Source of the DNA: Salinicoccus halodurans
GTDB lineage: Bacteria > Bacillota > Bacilli > Staphylococcales > Salinicoccaceae
DNA length: 64,000 bases
Reading direction: 5' to 3'
Assembly (NCBI RefSeq): GCF_900114445.1
Contig: NZ_FOTB01000002.1
Location: forward strand, 333,752 to 397,751
In this document: piece by piece, positions 1-8,504 of the stretch
Layout: each line of letters begins with the position of its first letter
How positions within the stretch are numbered: the first letter of the stretch is position 1
Translations under genes and position numbers: made by a program
The notes under the pieces: generated by a model
The model's input: the letters and a program-made list of their open reading frames with translations, nothing else
Told to the model about the DNA's origin: nothing
The model's database searches: none

Positions 1-612
1 GTGAATACGGAAGGGAAGCGATTCGTTGATGAAGGTGCGGATTTCCGTAACTACACGTATGCGAAATATGGAAAAGAGACGTTGAAACAGCCGGATCATA
101 AGGCATTTCAGCTGTATGACAGCCGGGTGCGTCCGATGCTGAGGGTGGAATACGACCTTGAGGAAGCGACTGTATTCAAAGCGGACGCATTAGAGGAATT
201 GGCAGTGAAAATGGGAGTGCCGAAAGAAGTGTTCCTAAAAACGATAAGTCAGTATAATGATGCTGTACAGGATGGAGAATACAACCCGAGCATCAAGGAT
301 GGTAAGTCCACTCAGGGAATTTCACCTGAAAAAACAAACTGGGCATTGAAGTTCGATAAAGCGCCTTTCTACGCCTATCCGGTGACGTGTGGCATTACAT
401 TTACTTTCGGAGCAGTAAAAGTAAATGATAAAGCGGAAGTCCTGGATGATTCGGAACAGCCTGTCAAAGGTCTCTATGCCGCCGGGGAAATGGTGGGGGA
501 ACTTTTCTATCATAACTATCCGGGCGGGTCCGGTCTGATGTCGGGTTCCGTATTTGGCAGAACAGCGGGGATGTCTGCAGTGGAATCAATCAGAGATAAA
601 ACGCTGAATTGA
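1..612 (+). CDS. FAD-dependent tricarballylate dehydrogenase-like protein, C-terminal part (cut by window edge)
   Basis: This is the C-terminal ~203 residues of a flavoprotein of the fumarate reductase/succinate dehydrogenase flavoprotein family. The remainder lies to the left of the window, so the GTG at base 1 is only the edge and not a start. Visible features are a GKRFVDEGADFRNYTYAKYG stretch near the cut end, typical of TcuA-type tricarballylate dehydrogenases, and the C-terminal FAD-contacting segment LYAAGEMVG...YPGGSGLMSGSVFGRTAG. TcuA oxidises tricarballylate to cis-aconitate. That substrate fits the neighbouring tricarboxylate transporter and 2-methylcitrate enzymes, but other dicarboxylate or tricarboxylate substrates are possible. 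The gene lies 40 bp ahead of the next permease on the same strand, so co-transcription is likely. The family assignment is strong; the substrate is inferred. Confidence 0.8.
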   Translation: MNTEGKRFVDEGADFRNYTYAKYGKETLKQPDHKAFQLYDSRVRPMLRVEYDLEEATVFKADALEELAVKMGVPKEVFLKTISQYNDAVQDGEYNPSIKDGKSTQGISPEKTNWALKFDKAPFYAYPVTCGITFTFGAVKVNDKAEVLDDSEQPVKGLYAAGEMVGELFYHNYPGGSGLMSGSVFGRTAGMSAVESIRDKTLN

Positions 613-652
613 CCGGAAGTAAGCTAGAGTTAACGGGGCTGGTGGGGTATTC

Positions 653-2077
653 ATGCATATCAACAGAAGACGTTATACAAAAACGTTCAATATATTTGTT
701 TTGCTGATCATTATAAGCCTGATTTTCATAGCTCCATCGACCTTTCTGCAGGACTTCAGTCCTGAACAGCAGAGGACGGTGGGGCTTCTTGTGCTTGCGA
801 TTTATCTTTGGACGGTTTCGCCTCTGCCTTCCGGAGCTGCAAGCATATTGCTTCTGGCAATGATGCTTATTCTCAACCTGGTGGATTCGATTGAAGGTGC
901 GATGACAGGTTTTCTCTCCTCTGCTCTATATTTCATATTGATTTTAACGATACTCAGCAGAGTGCTTGTAAAAACCGGCGTGGATAGAGTTGTCGCTTCC
1001 CAATTGCTGAAATTGAACAGGAAGGGACCTAAAGCGATAGCGGTTGCACTGCCGCTCATGATAGCAATTCTGCCTGTACTCATGCCTTCCGCATTTGCCA
1101 GGCTGAAGATGCTGTTGCCATTTGTAGACCGGCTGAATGATGCTTTCGGTTTCTCCGACAGAAGTATTTTCAAAAAATATGCACTGTATGTTGTCGGATT
1201 GATGAATCAGAATGGCACAATGATTGTATACACAGGCGGAGGCTTCCCTGTTTTGGCAGCGCAGCTGCTGAGTGATTACAATGTTGCGGATCTCGGGTGG
1301 CTGCAATGGTTTTTGATCATTGCCCCGCCTCTCTGGATTGCTTTATTTATAGTAAATATATTTACATGGAAATACTTAAGTCATACCTACCCTTCAGAAA
1401 TTTCGAAAGACGCAGAAGTTCAGAGGATCCAGACAGAAAAGAATTTCGAAACAGCGCTTGAAAAGAAGAGGTTCTGGTTTGTGATTGTGACTTTCGGCAT
1501 AATGATCATGATCTGGGCCGTTACAGATAATGATGTGGTGCCCACTTTATTGCCTCCTATGCTGCTGCTGGTCATTTATTCGATTCCAAAAATCGGTTTG
1601 CTCAACAATGCGGATGTCAGAGCATTTGACTGGGAAAACTTCCTGCTTCTCGGGGCTTCATTTTCGATAGGCATCCTGTTGCATGATAACGGCACAGCTT
1701 CCGTGATTGCGGAGCAGATGCTGCAGTTTGTGCCGGACAACACCAGTATGGTTTTCAAAATCATCCTTATTGCGCTGATCACTTTTGCATTCAGAATGAT
1801 TTTTATCGTTCCGTCTTCTGCAATCATCGTTATTTTCCCAGTAATTATTTCCTATGCCAATATCGCGGATATACCCGCTTTAAGCATCGCCTTCCTGGTA
1901 ATCATGATAGTGGGCGGCACCAATATATTTCCCATCCATTCACCTACATCATATTTTGCATTCCAGACAGGGGTGCTCAGTAAAAGAGATCATTACGTCA
2001 TCGCATCATTCTCCACCCTGGTATTCATAGTGACGGCAATCATAGCAGCTTCGTCGTATTGGATGCTGTGGCAGTGA
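653..2077 (+). CDS. DASS (SLC13)-family anion permease
   Basis: This 474-residue polytopic inner-membrane protein has about 11-12 hydrophobic segments and belongs to the divalent anion:Na+ symporter type. It has two substrate/cation-loop-like regions: MNQNGTMIVYTGGG near residue 185 and GGTNIFPIHSPTSYFAF near residue 425, at the positions where DASS proteins carry their conserved Asn-Thr motifs. The ATG is preceded by a G-rich ribosome site (GGTGGGG). Family members move C4-dicarboxylates, citrate or sulfate. The context (TcuA-like dehydrogenase upstream, CitA/CitB-type sensor pair downstream) argues for a carboxylate. It sits between the dehydrogenase and the sensor genes and may be the second carboxylate importer of the island beside TctABC. 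Its exact substrate cannot be read from the sequence. Confidence 0.75.
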   Translation: MHINRRRYTKTFNIFVLLIIISLIFIAPSTFLQDFSPEQQRTVGLLVLAIYLWTVSPLPSGAASILLLAMMLILNLVDSIEGAMTGFLSSALYFILILTILSRVLVKTGVDRVVASQLLKLNRKGPKAIAVALPLMIAILPVLMPSAFARLKMLLPFVDRLNDAFGFSDRSIFKKYALYVVGLMNQNGTMIVYTGGGFPVLAAQLLSDYNVADLGWLQWFLIIAPPLWIALFIVNIFTWKYLSHTYPSEISKDAEVQRIQTEKNFETALEKKRFWFVIVTFGIMIMIWAVTDNDVVPTLLPPMLLLVIYSIPKIGLLNNADVRAFDWENFLLLGASFSIGILLHDNGTASVIAEQMLQFVPDNTSMVFKIILIALITFAFRMIFIVPSSAIIVIFPVIISYANIADIPALSIAFLVIMIVGGTNIFPIHSPTSYFAFQTGVLSKRDHYVIASFSTLVFIVTAIIAASSYWMLWQ

Positions 2078-2128
2078 CAGGTGCATGTTAATTATTTGAA
2101 AATTTCTTCAAGTGTTTGGGAAAGCGTC

Positions 2129-2157
2129 TTCAATGCTTCGTATATTACTGTTATAAT
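2129..2157 (+). promoter_or_regulatory. Candidate SigA promoter for the two-component system
   Basis: TTCAAT at 2129-2134 and an extended -10 (TG at 2149-2150, TATAAT at 2152-2157) are separated by 17 bp. It lies just upstream of the sensor kinase, suggesting the kinase/regulator pair has its own promoter in addition to any read-through from the permease. Confidence 0.55.
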
Positions 2158-2190
2158 GGTCTGTAATTCATCTGAGGAAGAATGATTACT

Positions 2191-3816
2191 ATGAGACGAC
2201 TTTTGGATGTAAGTCTTGAAACAAAGATAAACGGCATATTGATCGGTGTAATCACTTTGATCATCGTTTCCCTGTCGGCTTTTTATCTTTATCATTCAAG
2301 CAATGAATACTATGACAATGCAAGGAGGCTGACGCTGCAGTCCGCCAAAACCATTTCTTTTCTTCCGGCATTGATTGACGGGGAAGATTTAAGTGACAAT
2401 GAGAAGATCCAGACACTTACCAACCAGTACATTTTTGAAAATGATATAGACTTCGTCATTGTGAAAAACAGGGAAGGCACTATCCTGTCCCATCCTGATC
2501 CTTCAATGATTGGTGAACATGAACCGTACGATGAGGACGCCCGGGCAAACATTTTTGGCGCCTACTATACAGAAAAGACGGATAAATATATAGAACCTTC
2601 AATCATGGCTATGGCACCCATATATGCAGGCGATGAGGTCAGACAGTTGAGCGGTGTAGTTAAGGTTGGCTATTTTGAAAGTAAGATCATCGAAAAGATA
2701 ATGGATAAACTGTATCAGTTATCTTTTATGATCCTGACTTTTATTATACTTAGCTTTTTCATCAGCAGATGGTTTGGGAAATACATAAAATCAGAAACAC
2801 TTGGTTACGAACCTAAAGAAATTACAATGATTTTAAAAAACCGAGAAAATATTTTTTCTGCGTTGGACGAAGGGATCATGGCGACGGACCTATCAGGAAA
2901 AATTATTTACGTGAATGAAGCAGCGCAAAAATATCTTGGTATCCCTGGAACTGCCGATCTGGATGGGTGTAATATCCATGAATATTTCGGAAGTGATATT
3001 GAGAAAGTGTTGGAAAATAGTGAAGACAAACCAGGGCTCAGCTATTTTGAAACACATTTAAATGACAAAGAGATTGTTGTAATCGTCAATGATCTATATG
3101 AGAAAGAAGAACTTTCCGGACACGTACTTATATTGAGAGATATGACAGAAATGTCTGAGCTGTCCAATAAGCTCACTATCGTAGAATCACTTTTTGATGA
3201 TTTAAGGGCACAGAGTCATGAGTACAAGAACAGACTGCATCTCATTTCCGGATTGCTGGAAATGGAAAAATATCATGGAATCAGGGGCGTTCTCAATGAT
3301 GAGATAAACAATCTGGATTCACACCAGAATAATCTGTATGGGATAGAGGAAGACCGTATCAAAGCTCTTCTGATCGCCAAGATGAATACAGCCAATGAAA
3401 GAAGAGTGGAATTAAATATTGATGATGAAAGTCAGATGGACAGTATTTCCGATAAGGCTACAATCAATGCTCTGATCACTATTATCAGCAATCTCATTGA
3501 CAATGCCATAGAAGCGGTGGCTGAAGTGAGTGAACCTGAAATCAGTTTCTATATCGGTTATTTCGATGGCTGGCTGGAAGTTGTGGTCGAGGATAACGGC
3601 AGTGGTATAAGTGATGAGGATAAAGTGTTTGAAAAAGGATATTCGACCAAGAACGGTGGAATCAACAGAGGGTATGGACTTTATAATGTTACTGTCAACG
3701 TTGAGCTTCTTGGGGGATATATAGATATCAAATCCCGAGAAGGAAAAACCGTATTCACAGTAGAAATTCCACTTTTGCAAGGAGGAGAGATGGATGATGA
3801 GAATCCTTATAGTTGA
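2191..3816 (+). CDS. CitA/DcuS-family sensor histidine kinase
   Basis: This is a membrane kinase for extracellular carboxylate sensing (541 residues from the chosen start). Architecture: TM1 (~10-35), an extracytoplasmic sensor domain of the PASC/CitAP type (~36-170), TM2 (~175-197), a cytoplasmic PAS domain (~215-320), an SHEYKNRLHLISGLLEM H-box with the phospho-accepting His near residue 343, an N box (NLIDNAIEA), and G boxes (VEDNGSGIS, NGGINRGYGLYNV). This is the layout of CitA/DcuS/MalK/CitS kinases that sense citrate or C4-dicarboxylates. I chose ATG 2191 rather than ATG 2182 because the GAGGAAG ribosome site ends at 2180, which gives a workable spacing only to 2191. It overlaps the response-regulator gene by 23 bp. 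The neighbouring tctCBA operon is the expected target; the ligand is inferred to be a tricarboxylate. Confidence 0.88.
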   Translation: MRRLLDVSLETKINGILIGVITLIIVSLSAFYLYHSSNEYYDNARRLTLQSAKTISFLPALIDGEDLSDNEKIQTLTNQYIFENDIDFVIVKNREGTILSHPDPSMIGEHEPYDEDARANIFGAYYTEKTDKYIEPSIMAMAPIYAGDEVRQLSGVVKVGYFESKIIEKIMDKLYQLSFMILTFIILSFFISRWFGKYIKSETLGYEPKEITMILKNRENIFSALDEGIMATDLSGKIIYVNEAAQKYLGIPGTADLDGCNIHEYFGSDIEKVLENSEDKPGLSYFETHLNDKEIVVIVNDLYEKEELSGHVLILRDMTEMSELSNKLTIVESLFDDLRAQSHEYKNRLHLISGLLEMEKYHGIRGVLNDEINNLDSHQNNLYGIEEDRIKALLIAKMNTANERRVELNIDDESQMDSISDKATINALITIISNLIDNAIEAVAEVSEPEISFYIGYFDGWLEVVVEDNGSGISDEDKVFEKGYSTKNGGINRGYGLYNVTVNVELLGGYIDIKSREGKTVFTVEIPLLQGGEMDDENPYS

Positions 3817-4465
3817 GGATGATTTCAGAATTGCCGAGATGTATAGAGAATATCTGCTGGAAAATACACCTGCTGATGAAATACTTACCGCTCTTAATGC
3901 ATCTGAAAGCTTCAGGGTATTAAAAGAAAATGACATCAACCTTATGCTGGTTGATGTCTATCTTCCTGATATGCATGGTGACAAGTTGATAGAGGAAGTC
4001 TTGAAAATACATCCCTATATGAATTTCATAGTCATCACCGCCAGTCAGGAAAGTGAAAAAGTTAAAAGCATGATGCAGCTTGGTGCTTTATATTATCTGG
4101 TGAAACCGGTAAAGTTGAATAAATTAAGTGAGACAGTCAATGATTATGTGGCGCGGAACAAAGAATTGTCCGAAGTGGCTGAAATGGACCAGGAAAAGAT
4201 CGACCGTTACTTCGGGCGGGGGAGTCATGTGGAAGAAACTGAACTTCCAAAAGGCATTGACTCCGTCACTTTAAAGAAGATAGAAGATGCCTTTTCCATC
4301 GGGGAGGAGTGGACTTCCTCTCAGATGGGTGATTACCTGGGGACATCGAGGACAACTGTCAGAAGGTATCTGGAATATATGAGGAAAACCGGAAAACTGG
4401 TTGTTTCACAGGACTTTGGTGACAAAGGGCGTCCTGAAAAAAAGTATAGGAAAATCACGCTGTGA
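3794..4465 (+). CDS. CitB/DcuR-family response regulator
   Basis: This 223-residue regulator has an N-terminal receiver domain. Its acidic pocket is at E8/D9/D10, the phospho-acceptor is Asp54 (LMLVDVYLPD), and the conserved Lys lies in LVKPVK near residue 104. A linker leads to a C-terminal helix-turn-helix (roughly 170-215, SSQMGDYLGTSRTTVRRYLEYM). This is the CitB/DcuR/MalR output type that pairs with CitA/DcuS kinases. The gene starts inside the end of the kinase gene with a GGAGGAG ribosome site at 3781-3787, so translation is coupled. A 10-bp inverted repeat overlapping its stop codon and a promoter with cre lie directly before tctC, making tctCBA the probable regulon. Strongly supported as a family member; target genes are inferred from position. 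Confidence 0.88.
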   Translation: MMRILIVEDDFRIAEMYREYLLENTPADEILTALNASESFRVLKENDINLMLVDVYLPDMHGDKLIEEVLKIHPYMNFIVITASQESEKVKSMMQLGALYYLVKPVKLNKLSETVNDYVARNKELSEVAEMDQEKIDRYFGRGSHVEETELPKGIDSVTLKKIEDAFSIGEEWTSSQMGDYLGTSRTTVRRYLEYMRKTGKLVVSQDFGDKGRPEKKYRKITL

Positions 4466-4494
4466 ACTTTATGTTTTTTAATGACATAAAGTTC
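4464..4494. promoter_or_regulatory. 10-bp perfect inverted repeat, candidate response-regulator operator
   Basis: The arms GAACTTTATG (4464-4473) and CATAAAGTTC (4485-4494) are perfectly complementary and flank an 11-nt T-rich loop. The site overlaps the stop of the regulator and sits about 25 bp upstream of the tctC -35 box, a fitting place for an activator of the CitB type. A weak terminator is the alternative, but there is no following T-run of useful length. Confidence 0.45.
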
Positions 4495-4509
4495 TTTATA
4501 TTTTTAAGT

Positions 4510-4525
4510 TTGGCAGCGTTTACAT
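4510..4525 (+). promoter_or_regulatory. CcpA cre site (perfect consensus match)
   Basis: TTGGCAGCGTTTACAT at 4510-4525 matches the degenerate cre consensus WTGNNARCGNWWWCAW at every fixed position. It overlaps the -35 box of the tctC promoter, the classical position for repression by CcpA-HPr(Ser-P). It predicts that the tricarboxylate importer and the downstream prpB/prpD-like genes are shut off by preferred sugars. Confidence 0.8.
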
Positions 4526-4547
4526 TAATGCTTTCTCTATATATTAT
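4519..4547 (+). promoter_or_regulatory. SigA promoter of tctCBA
   Basis: A -35 TTTACA (4519-4524) and a -10 TATTAT (4542-4547) are separated by 17 bp, each matching five of six consensus bases. The predicted start of transcription is about 50 bp upstream of the tctC ATG. It is combined with the cre at 4510-4525 and the inverted repeat at 4464-4494. Confidence 0.7.
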
Positions 4548-4601
4548 AAACACAGGAATAAAATAAAAAGAATTTTTAAACTATTTTAGGGGGATGTATT
4601 T

Positions 4602-5585
4602 ATGAAGAATAGTATGAAGTTATTCTCGATGCTCATGCTGTCCGCAATACTTGTGCTCAGTGCATGCAGCAGTGGTTCGGCAGAGTCGGATTATCCAAGT
4701 AAGAACGTCGAGCTCGTTGCACCTGCGACACCTGGCGGCGGCTGGGATGCTACTGCGCGTGCCATGCAGAATGTTATGGATAGCGAGGGACTCGTTGAAC
4801 AGAACATAAACGTTGTAAATAAACCGGGAGGCGGCGGAGAAGTAGGCTGGCAGTATCTTAAAGGGCAGGACAGTCACTCACTTGCCATCAACTCAAGTCT
4901 TGTGATTGCCAATAACCTTCTGGGCCAAAGTGATCTTACATACGAAGAGTTCACTCCATTGGCGGTACTGGCGACAGAATGGATATCAGTAGCAGTTCCG
5001 GCTGAATCCGATATCGAGGATGGCATTGACATGCTTGACAGACTCAAAGAAGATCCTAAATCACTGAAAATTGCTGTTGGACCAGCACTTGGTAACAACG
5101 ATCATCTGTCATTTGTCCGTGTTGCGGATGAATATGGTGTAGACGTATCACAGCTTGAATTCATGATCTACGAAAGCGGCGGCGATGTATTGACTGCGCT
5201 TCTTGGAGGGCATGTTGATGTCGCAACACTTTCCATTTCAGAATCACTTGAGCAGCATTTGAGCGGAAATCTTAACATCATAGCAACAACTGCAGATAAA
5301 CCAATTCCGGAAGATGAAAGTATACAGTCATGGCAGGATCAGGGAATCGATTTCACATTCCCGCATTGGAGAGGGATCATGGGGCCGCCTGATATGACAG
5401 AGGAAGAAATTGCTTATTGGGATGAAACATTCAGTAAAATGGTCGAAACTGAAGGATGGCAAAAAGTACTTGATAACAATGGCTGGGAAGATTACTACAT
5501 GAACAGCGAAGAGACAAAAGCATTCCTCGATGAACAAAATGAAATGTATGACGGCCTTATGAAAAAAGCAGGGTTGACTGAATAA
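4602..5585 (+). CDS. tctC: Tripartite tricarboxylate transporter, substrate-binding lipoprotein TctC
   Basis: This is the extracellular solute receptor of a TTT-family secondary transporter, 327 residues. It has a lipoprotein signal peptide with lipobox LSAC and the lipidated Cys22, followed by a Bug/TctC-type fold starting YPSKNVELVAPATPGGGWDAT. The G-rich loop after the first strand and the INSSLVIAN and GPALGNNDH regions are typical carboxylate-contact segments. The ATG has an AGGGGGA ribosome site (4588-4594). It leads the operon tctC-tctB-tctA, the usual gene order. The family binds citrate, tricarballylate and related acids; the local enzymes point to tricarballylate, cis-aconitate or 2-methylcitrate, without proof of which. 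Regulation is predicted through the cre and the CitB-type regulator upstream. Confidence 0.88.
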   Translation: MKNSMKLFSMLMLSAILVLSACSSGSAESDYPSKNVELVAPATPGGGWDATARAMQNVMDSEGLVEQNINVVNKPGGGGEVGWQYLKGQDSHSLAINSSLVIANNLLGQSDLTYEEFTPLAVLATEWISVAVPAESDIEDGIDMLDRLKEDPKSLKIAVGPALGNNDHLSFVRVADEYGVDVSQLEFMIYESGGDVLTALLGGHVDVATLSISESLEQHLSGNLNIIATTADKPIPEDESIQSWQDQGIDFTFPHWRGIMGPPDMTEEEIAYWDETFSKMVETEGWQKVLDNNGWEDYYMNSEETKAFLDEQNEMYDGLMKKAGLTE

Positions 5586-5609
5586 TTTAAATCATATACG
5601 GAAAAGTGG

Positions 5610-6059
5610 GTGGAGATCATCAGATTCATAGTACCTTCAATCATACTGGTAATTTCCGTAATCTATCTGATACTGACATTCAATTTGCCTGAAGCAAAAG
5701 TTGGTAATCCTACAGCAGCGATGAACTATCCGCTGCTGATAGGATTTTCACTTTTAGGATTGTCCATCCTTTATATCTTATCTGAGATTAAAGATAAGAA
5801 GAAAGTATTTGATGCATATAAGATTTTTGCTGATAAAGAGCTGACAATACAGGTAATCATTGTGCTGGTATTATGTTTGGGTTACACATTTTTATTTGAA
5901 CGCATTGGATTTTTAATCTCTACAGTATTATTTTTAGGAGCTTTACTATTCTTAATAAACGGAAGACGCAAATGGTTGACGAACATCATAGTGGCAGTAG
6001 TATTTTCAACTGCATCATGGTATACATTCGCAGAACTGTTAAGCGTGAGTTTGCCATAA
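5610..6059 (+). CDS. tctB: Tripartite tricarboxylate transporter small membrane subunit TctB
   Basis: This 149-residue protein has four predicted transmembrane helices (~4-24, 40-57, 78-98, 100-145 as two close helices), the normal size and topology of TctB. It is the small membrane partner of TctA in TTT transporters. A GTG start at 5610 is used here; no strong ribosome site is visible before it, only a weak purine run, so translation may depend on the upstream tctC gene 24 bp away. It lies between tctC and tctA in the standard order. Confidence 0.82.
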   Translation: MEIIRFIVPSIILVISVIYLILTFNLPEAKVGNPTAAMNYPLLIGFSLLGLSILYILSEIKDKKKVFDAYKIFADKELTIQVIIVLVLCLGYTFLFERIGFLISTVLFLGALLFLINGRRKWLTNIIVAVVFSTASWYTFAELLSVSLP

Positions 6060-6072
6060 AGGAGGCATATCG

Positions 6073-7563
6073 ATGGGTGTAGATTGGAATAGTTTTTTAG
6101 AAGGCTTTACAACAGCGATGAGTTTCCAGAACTTACTGTTCATCATTATCGGTGGACTGCTCGGAACCATTGTCGGTATGCTTCCGGGGCTTGGTCCGGC
6201 TACGGCAGTAGCAGTGCTTATTCCGGTTACTTTTGGTATGGATTCCACCAATGCACTAGTTCTTTTGGGTGCAATTTATTACGGGGCGATGTACGGCGGC
6301 TCCAGAAGCTCGATACTTATAAATACACCGGGTGACGGCTCGGCGATCGCAGCCACATTCGACGGCTATCCTATGACGAGAAAAGGTCAGGCAGGTCAGG
6401 CGTTGACACTGGCCACACTTGCATCATTAGTCGGTGGTACTGTTGCAATCATCGGATTTGTATTCCTGGCTAAACCATTGGCCGGTTTCGCATTGCAGTT
6501 CGGACCGGCAGAATACTTTTTCCTGCTGATATTTACACTTTCGGCTGTAGTGTCACTCTCTAAAGGAAATATGATCAAAGGGTTCGTTTCAATGGTATTG
6601 GGACTCCTGATTACAACGATTGGTATAGATTCCCAGTCAGGTGTATACCGTTATACATTTGATATACCTCATCTGAGTGAAGGTATAGATTTTCTTGTTG
6701 TCATTATCGGTATTTATGCCGTAGGCGAAGTGCTCTATAATATTCTGTTGATAAAAGATGAAGATCAGCGGATAAAAGGCCCCGTCGGTAAGAGTTGGAT
6801 TACAAAAGAACAATGGAGCCGTTCATTCTGGCCAGTCATCCGCCAGGCGCCGGTTGGATTTCTGATTGGAATTTTACCGGGAGCAGGCGGTTCAATCGCG
6901 TCCATGATCAGTTATTCAACAGAACAGCAGATTTCCAAGCGCAGCGACGAGTTTGGGAAAGGCGCGCCGGAAGGACTTGCAGCACCGGAGTCATCCAATA
7001 ACGCAGCCGCGGTCGGTGCATTCATACCGTTGCTTACGATGGGAATACCGGGCTCAGGTACAACTGCAGTAATCCTCGGTGCACTCATCATGCTTGGACT
7101 TCAGCCTGGTCCGATGCTTTTCCAAAACCAGCCTGAAGTTGCGTGGACATTCATCAACAGTCTGTTCATCGGTAACATCGCGCTCGTTATTATGAACATA
7201 CTTTTAATTGGGTTTTTAATCAAAATCCTAAAGACGCCGCCTCATATTCTTTATCCGATTATATTGGTGCTGGCATTCATCGGGACATATACACTTGGAT
7301 ACAGTATCATCGACTTCTTCATACTGATGATTTTCGGTGTTATCGGTCTCTTCATGAAAATATTGAACATTCCTACTGCGCCGCTTATCCTGGCGGTTAT
7401 CATCGGAAATCAGATGGAGCAGAACTTCAGGATGGCGAGTATCAGTTATGACAGTATCTGGGGAATGGTTACTGCATCACCTATAGCTATACTTTTCGCG
7501 GCATTGACAGTACTTTCTGTGTTCCTGCCGGCATTATTCAACCGTCTTTCCAGAGTAAAGTAG
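6073..7563 (+). CDS. tctA: Tripartite tricarboxylate transporter large membrane subunit TctA
   Basis: This 496-residue polytopic protein of about 12 helices is the transport-catalytic subunit of the TTT system. It has the two glycine-rich TctA signatures: GTIVGMLPGLGPATAVAVLIP near the N-terminus (residues ~35-55) and the repeat-related LIGILPGAGGSIASMISY near residue 265, as expected for the inverted-repeat fold of the family. GGSRSSILINTPGDGSAIA (~75-95) and MGIPGSGTTAVILGALIMLG (~315-335) are also characteristic. A strong AAAGGAGG ribosome site precedes the ATG. It is followed after 20 bp by the lyase gene, so the importer and the degradative enzymes are probably one transcript. Confidence 0.92.
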   Translation: MGVDWNSFLEGFTTAMSFQNLLFIIIGGLLGTIVGMLPGLGPATAVAVLIPVTFGMDSTNALVLLGAIYYGAMYGGSRSSILINTPGDGSAIAATFDGYPMTRKGQAGQALTLATLASLVGGTVAIIGFVFLAKPLAGFALQFGPAEYFFLLIFTLSAVVSLSKGNMIKGFVSMVLGLLITTIGIDSQSGVYRYTFDIPHLSEGIDFLVVIIGIYAVGEVLYNILLIKDEDQRIKGPVGKSWITKEQWSRSFWPVIRQAPVGFLIGILPGAGGSIASMISYSTEQQISKRSDEFGKGAPEGLAAPESSNNAAAVGAFIPLLTMGIPGSGTTAVILGALIMLGLQPGPMLFQNQPEVAWTFINSLFIGNIALVIMNILLIGFLIKILKTPPHILYPIILVLAFIGTYTLGYSIIDFFILMIFGVIGLFMKILNIPTAPLILAVIIGNQMEQNFRMASISYDSIWGMVTASPIAILFAALTVLSVFLPALFNRLSRVK

Positions 7564-7583
7564 AAGATAAGGAATGATAATTG

Positions 7584-8504
7584 ATGACTTGGATTATAGA
7601 AAATGCTAAAAGCCAGCAGCAGCTGGCTTCAGAATTTATGGAGAACGTAAAAAAGAAGAATGCACTACCAGTAGTTGGAGCTCATGATGGCATGAGCTCC
7701 CTTTTAGCAAGAAAAAGCGGTTTTAAGCATATTTATCTGTCCGGCGGCGCATTATCCGCAAGCAAGGGAATACCGGATATCGGGCTTTTGACACTGGAAG
7801 ACGTTGCAGGCCGTGCACGTGAAATCATCCGTGCTTCTAATCTTCCGTTGCTGGTCGATATCGATAATGGGTTCGGGGAACCGTTGAATGTCGCAAGGAC
7901 ATGTCTTGAAATGGTCGAAGCGAAGGTGGCTGCCGTACAGATTGAAGATCAGCAGATTCCCAAAAAATGCGGGCATTTAAATGGGAAGAGGTTGATTCCT
8001 GAACCGGAGATGGTCAAAAAGATCCAGATGATCAGAAAGGTGGCGCCGACTTTGAAAATTGTCGCACGGTCTGATGCCTATGCCTTGGAAGGAATGGAAG
8101 ACATGATCAGCCGGCTGAAGGCCTATATAGAAGCAGGCGCAGACATTGTATTTCCCGAAGCGATGAAGACTGAGGAAGATTTCCGCCATGTAAGGAAAGA
8201 AATAGATATACCTGTACTTGCAAATATGACTGAATTCGGCAAGACGGATTATATTGATATGGCGACATTTTCTGAGATAGGGATCAATCTGGTGATTTTC
8301 CCTGTAACTTCACTCAGGGCGGCTGCATATAACGTGGAAGAGGTATATAAAGTGATCCATGAAGCGGGAACCCAGAAGCCTGTGCTTGATAAACTGCAGA
8401 CCCGCAAAGAATTGTATGAAATTCTGAGGCTGCATGAGTACGAAGATATGGACTCCAAAATCGATCGTACAGTACTGCCGGATGAACAGGAGGAGAACAG
8501 ATGA
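7584..8504 (+). CDS. prpB: Isocitrate lyase/PEP-mutase family enzyme, 2-methylisocitrate lyase (PrpB)-like
   Basis: This TIM-barrel lyase of 306 residues contains the superfamily signature KKCGHL (isocitrate-lyase active-site pattern with the catalytic Cys), the Mg-binding strand LLVDIDNGFG, a SGGALSASKGIPDIG loop, IARSDA-like VARSDAYA, and VLANMTEFGKT. That combination fits 2-methylisocitrate lyases (about 295-305 residues) better than true isocitrate lyases (over 420 residues) or PEP mutases. It would split 2-methylisocitrate to pyruvate and succinate; cleavage of isocitrate to glyoxylate and succinate, or of dimethylmalate, are alternatives. The upstream TTG at 7581 is in frame, but ATG 7584 is preferred, with AAGGA at 7569-7573. 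It overlaps the dehydratase gene by 4 bp (ATGA), so the two are translationally coupled. Confidence 0.78.
   Translation: MTWIIENAKSQQQLASEFMENVKKKNALPVVGAHDGMSSLLARKSGFKHIYLSGGALSASKGIPDIGLLTLEDVAGRAREIIRASNLPLLVDIDNGFGEPLNVARTCLEMVEAKVAAVQIEDQQIPKKCGHLNGKRLIPEPEMVKKIQMIRKVAPTLKIVARSDAYALEGMEDMISRLKAYIEAGADIVFPEAMKTEEDFRHVRKEIDIPVLANMTEFGKTDYIDMATFSEIGINLVIFPVTSLRAAAYNVEEVYKVIHEAGTQKPVLDKLQTRKELYEILRLHEYEDMDSKIDRTVLPDEQEENR

Noticed and set aside
2111-2135. Possible cre (GGGAAAGCGTCTTCAA) before the sensor kinase
   Set aside because: Three fixed positions mismatch the consensus; far weaker than the site at 4510.
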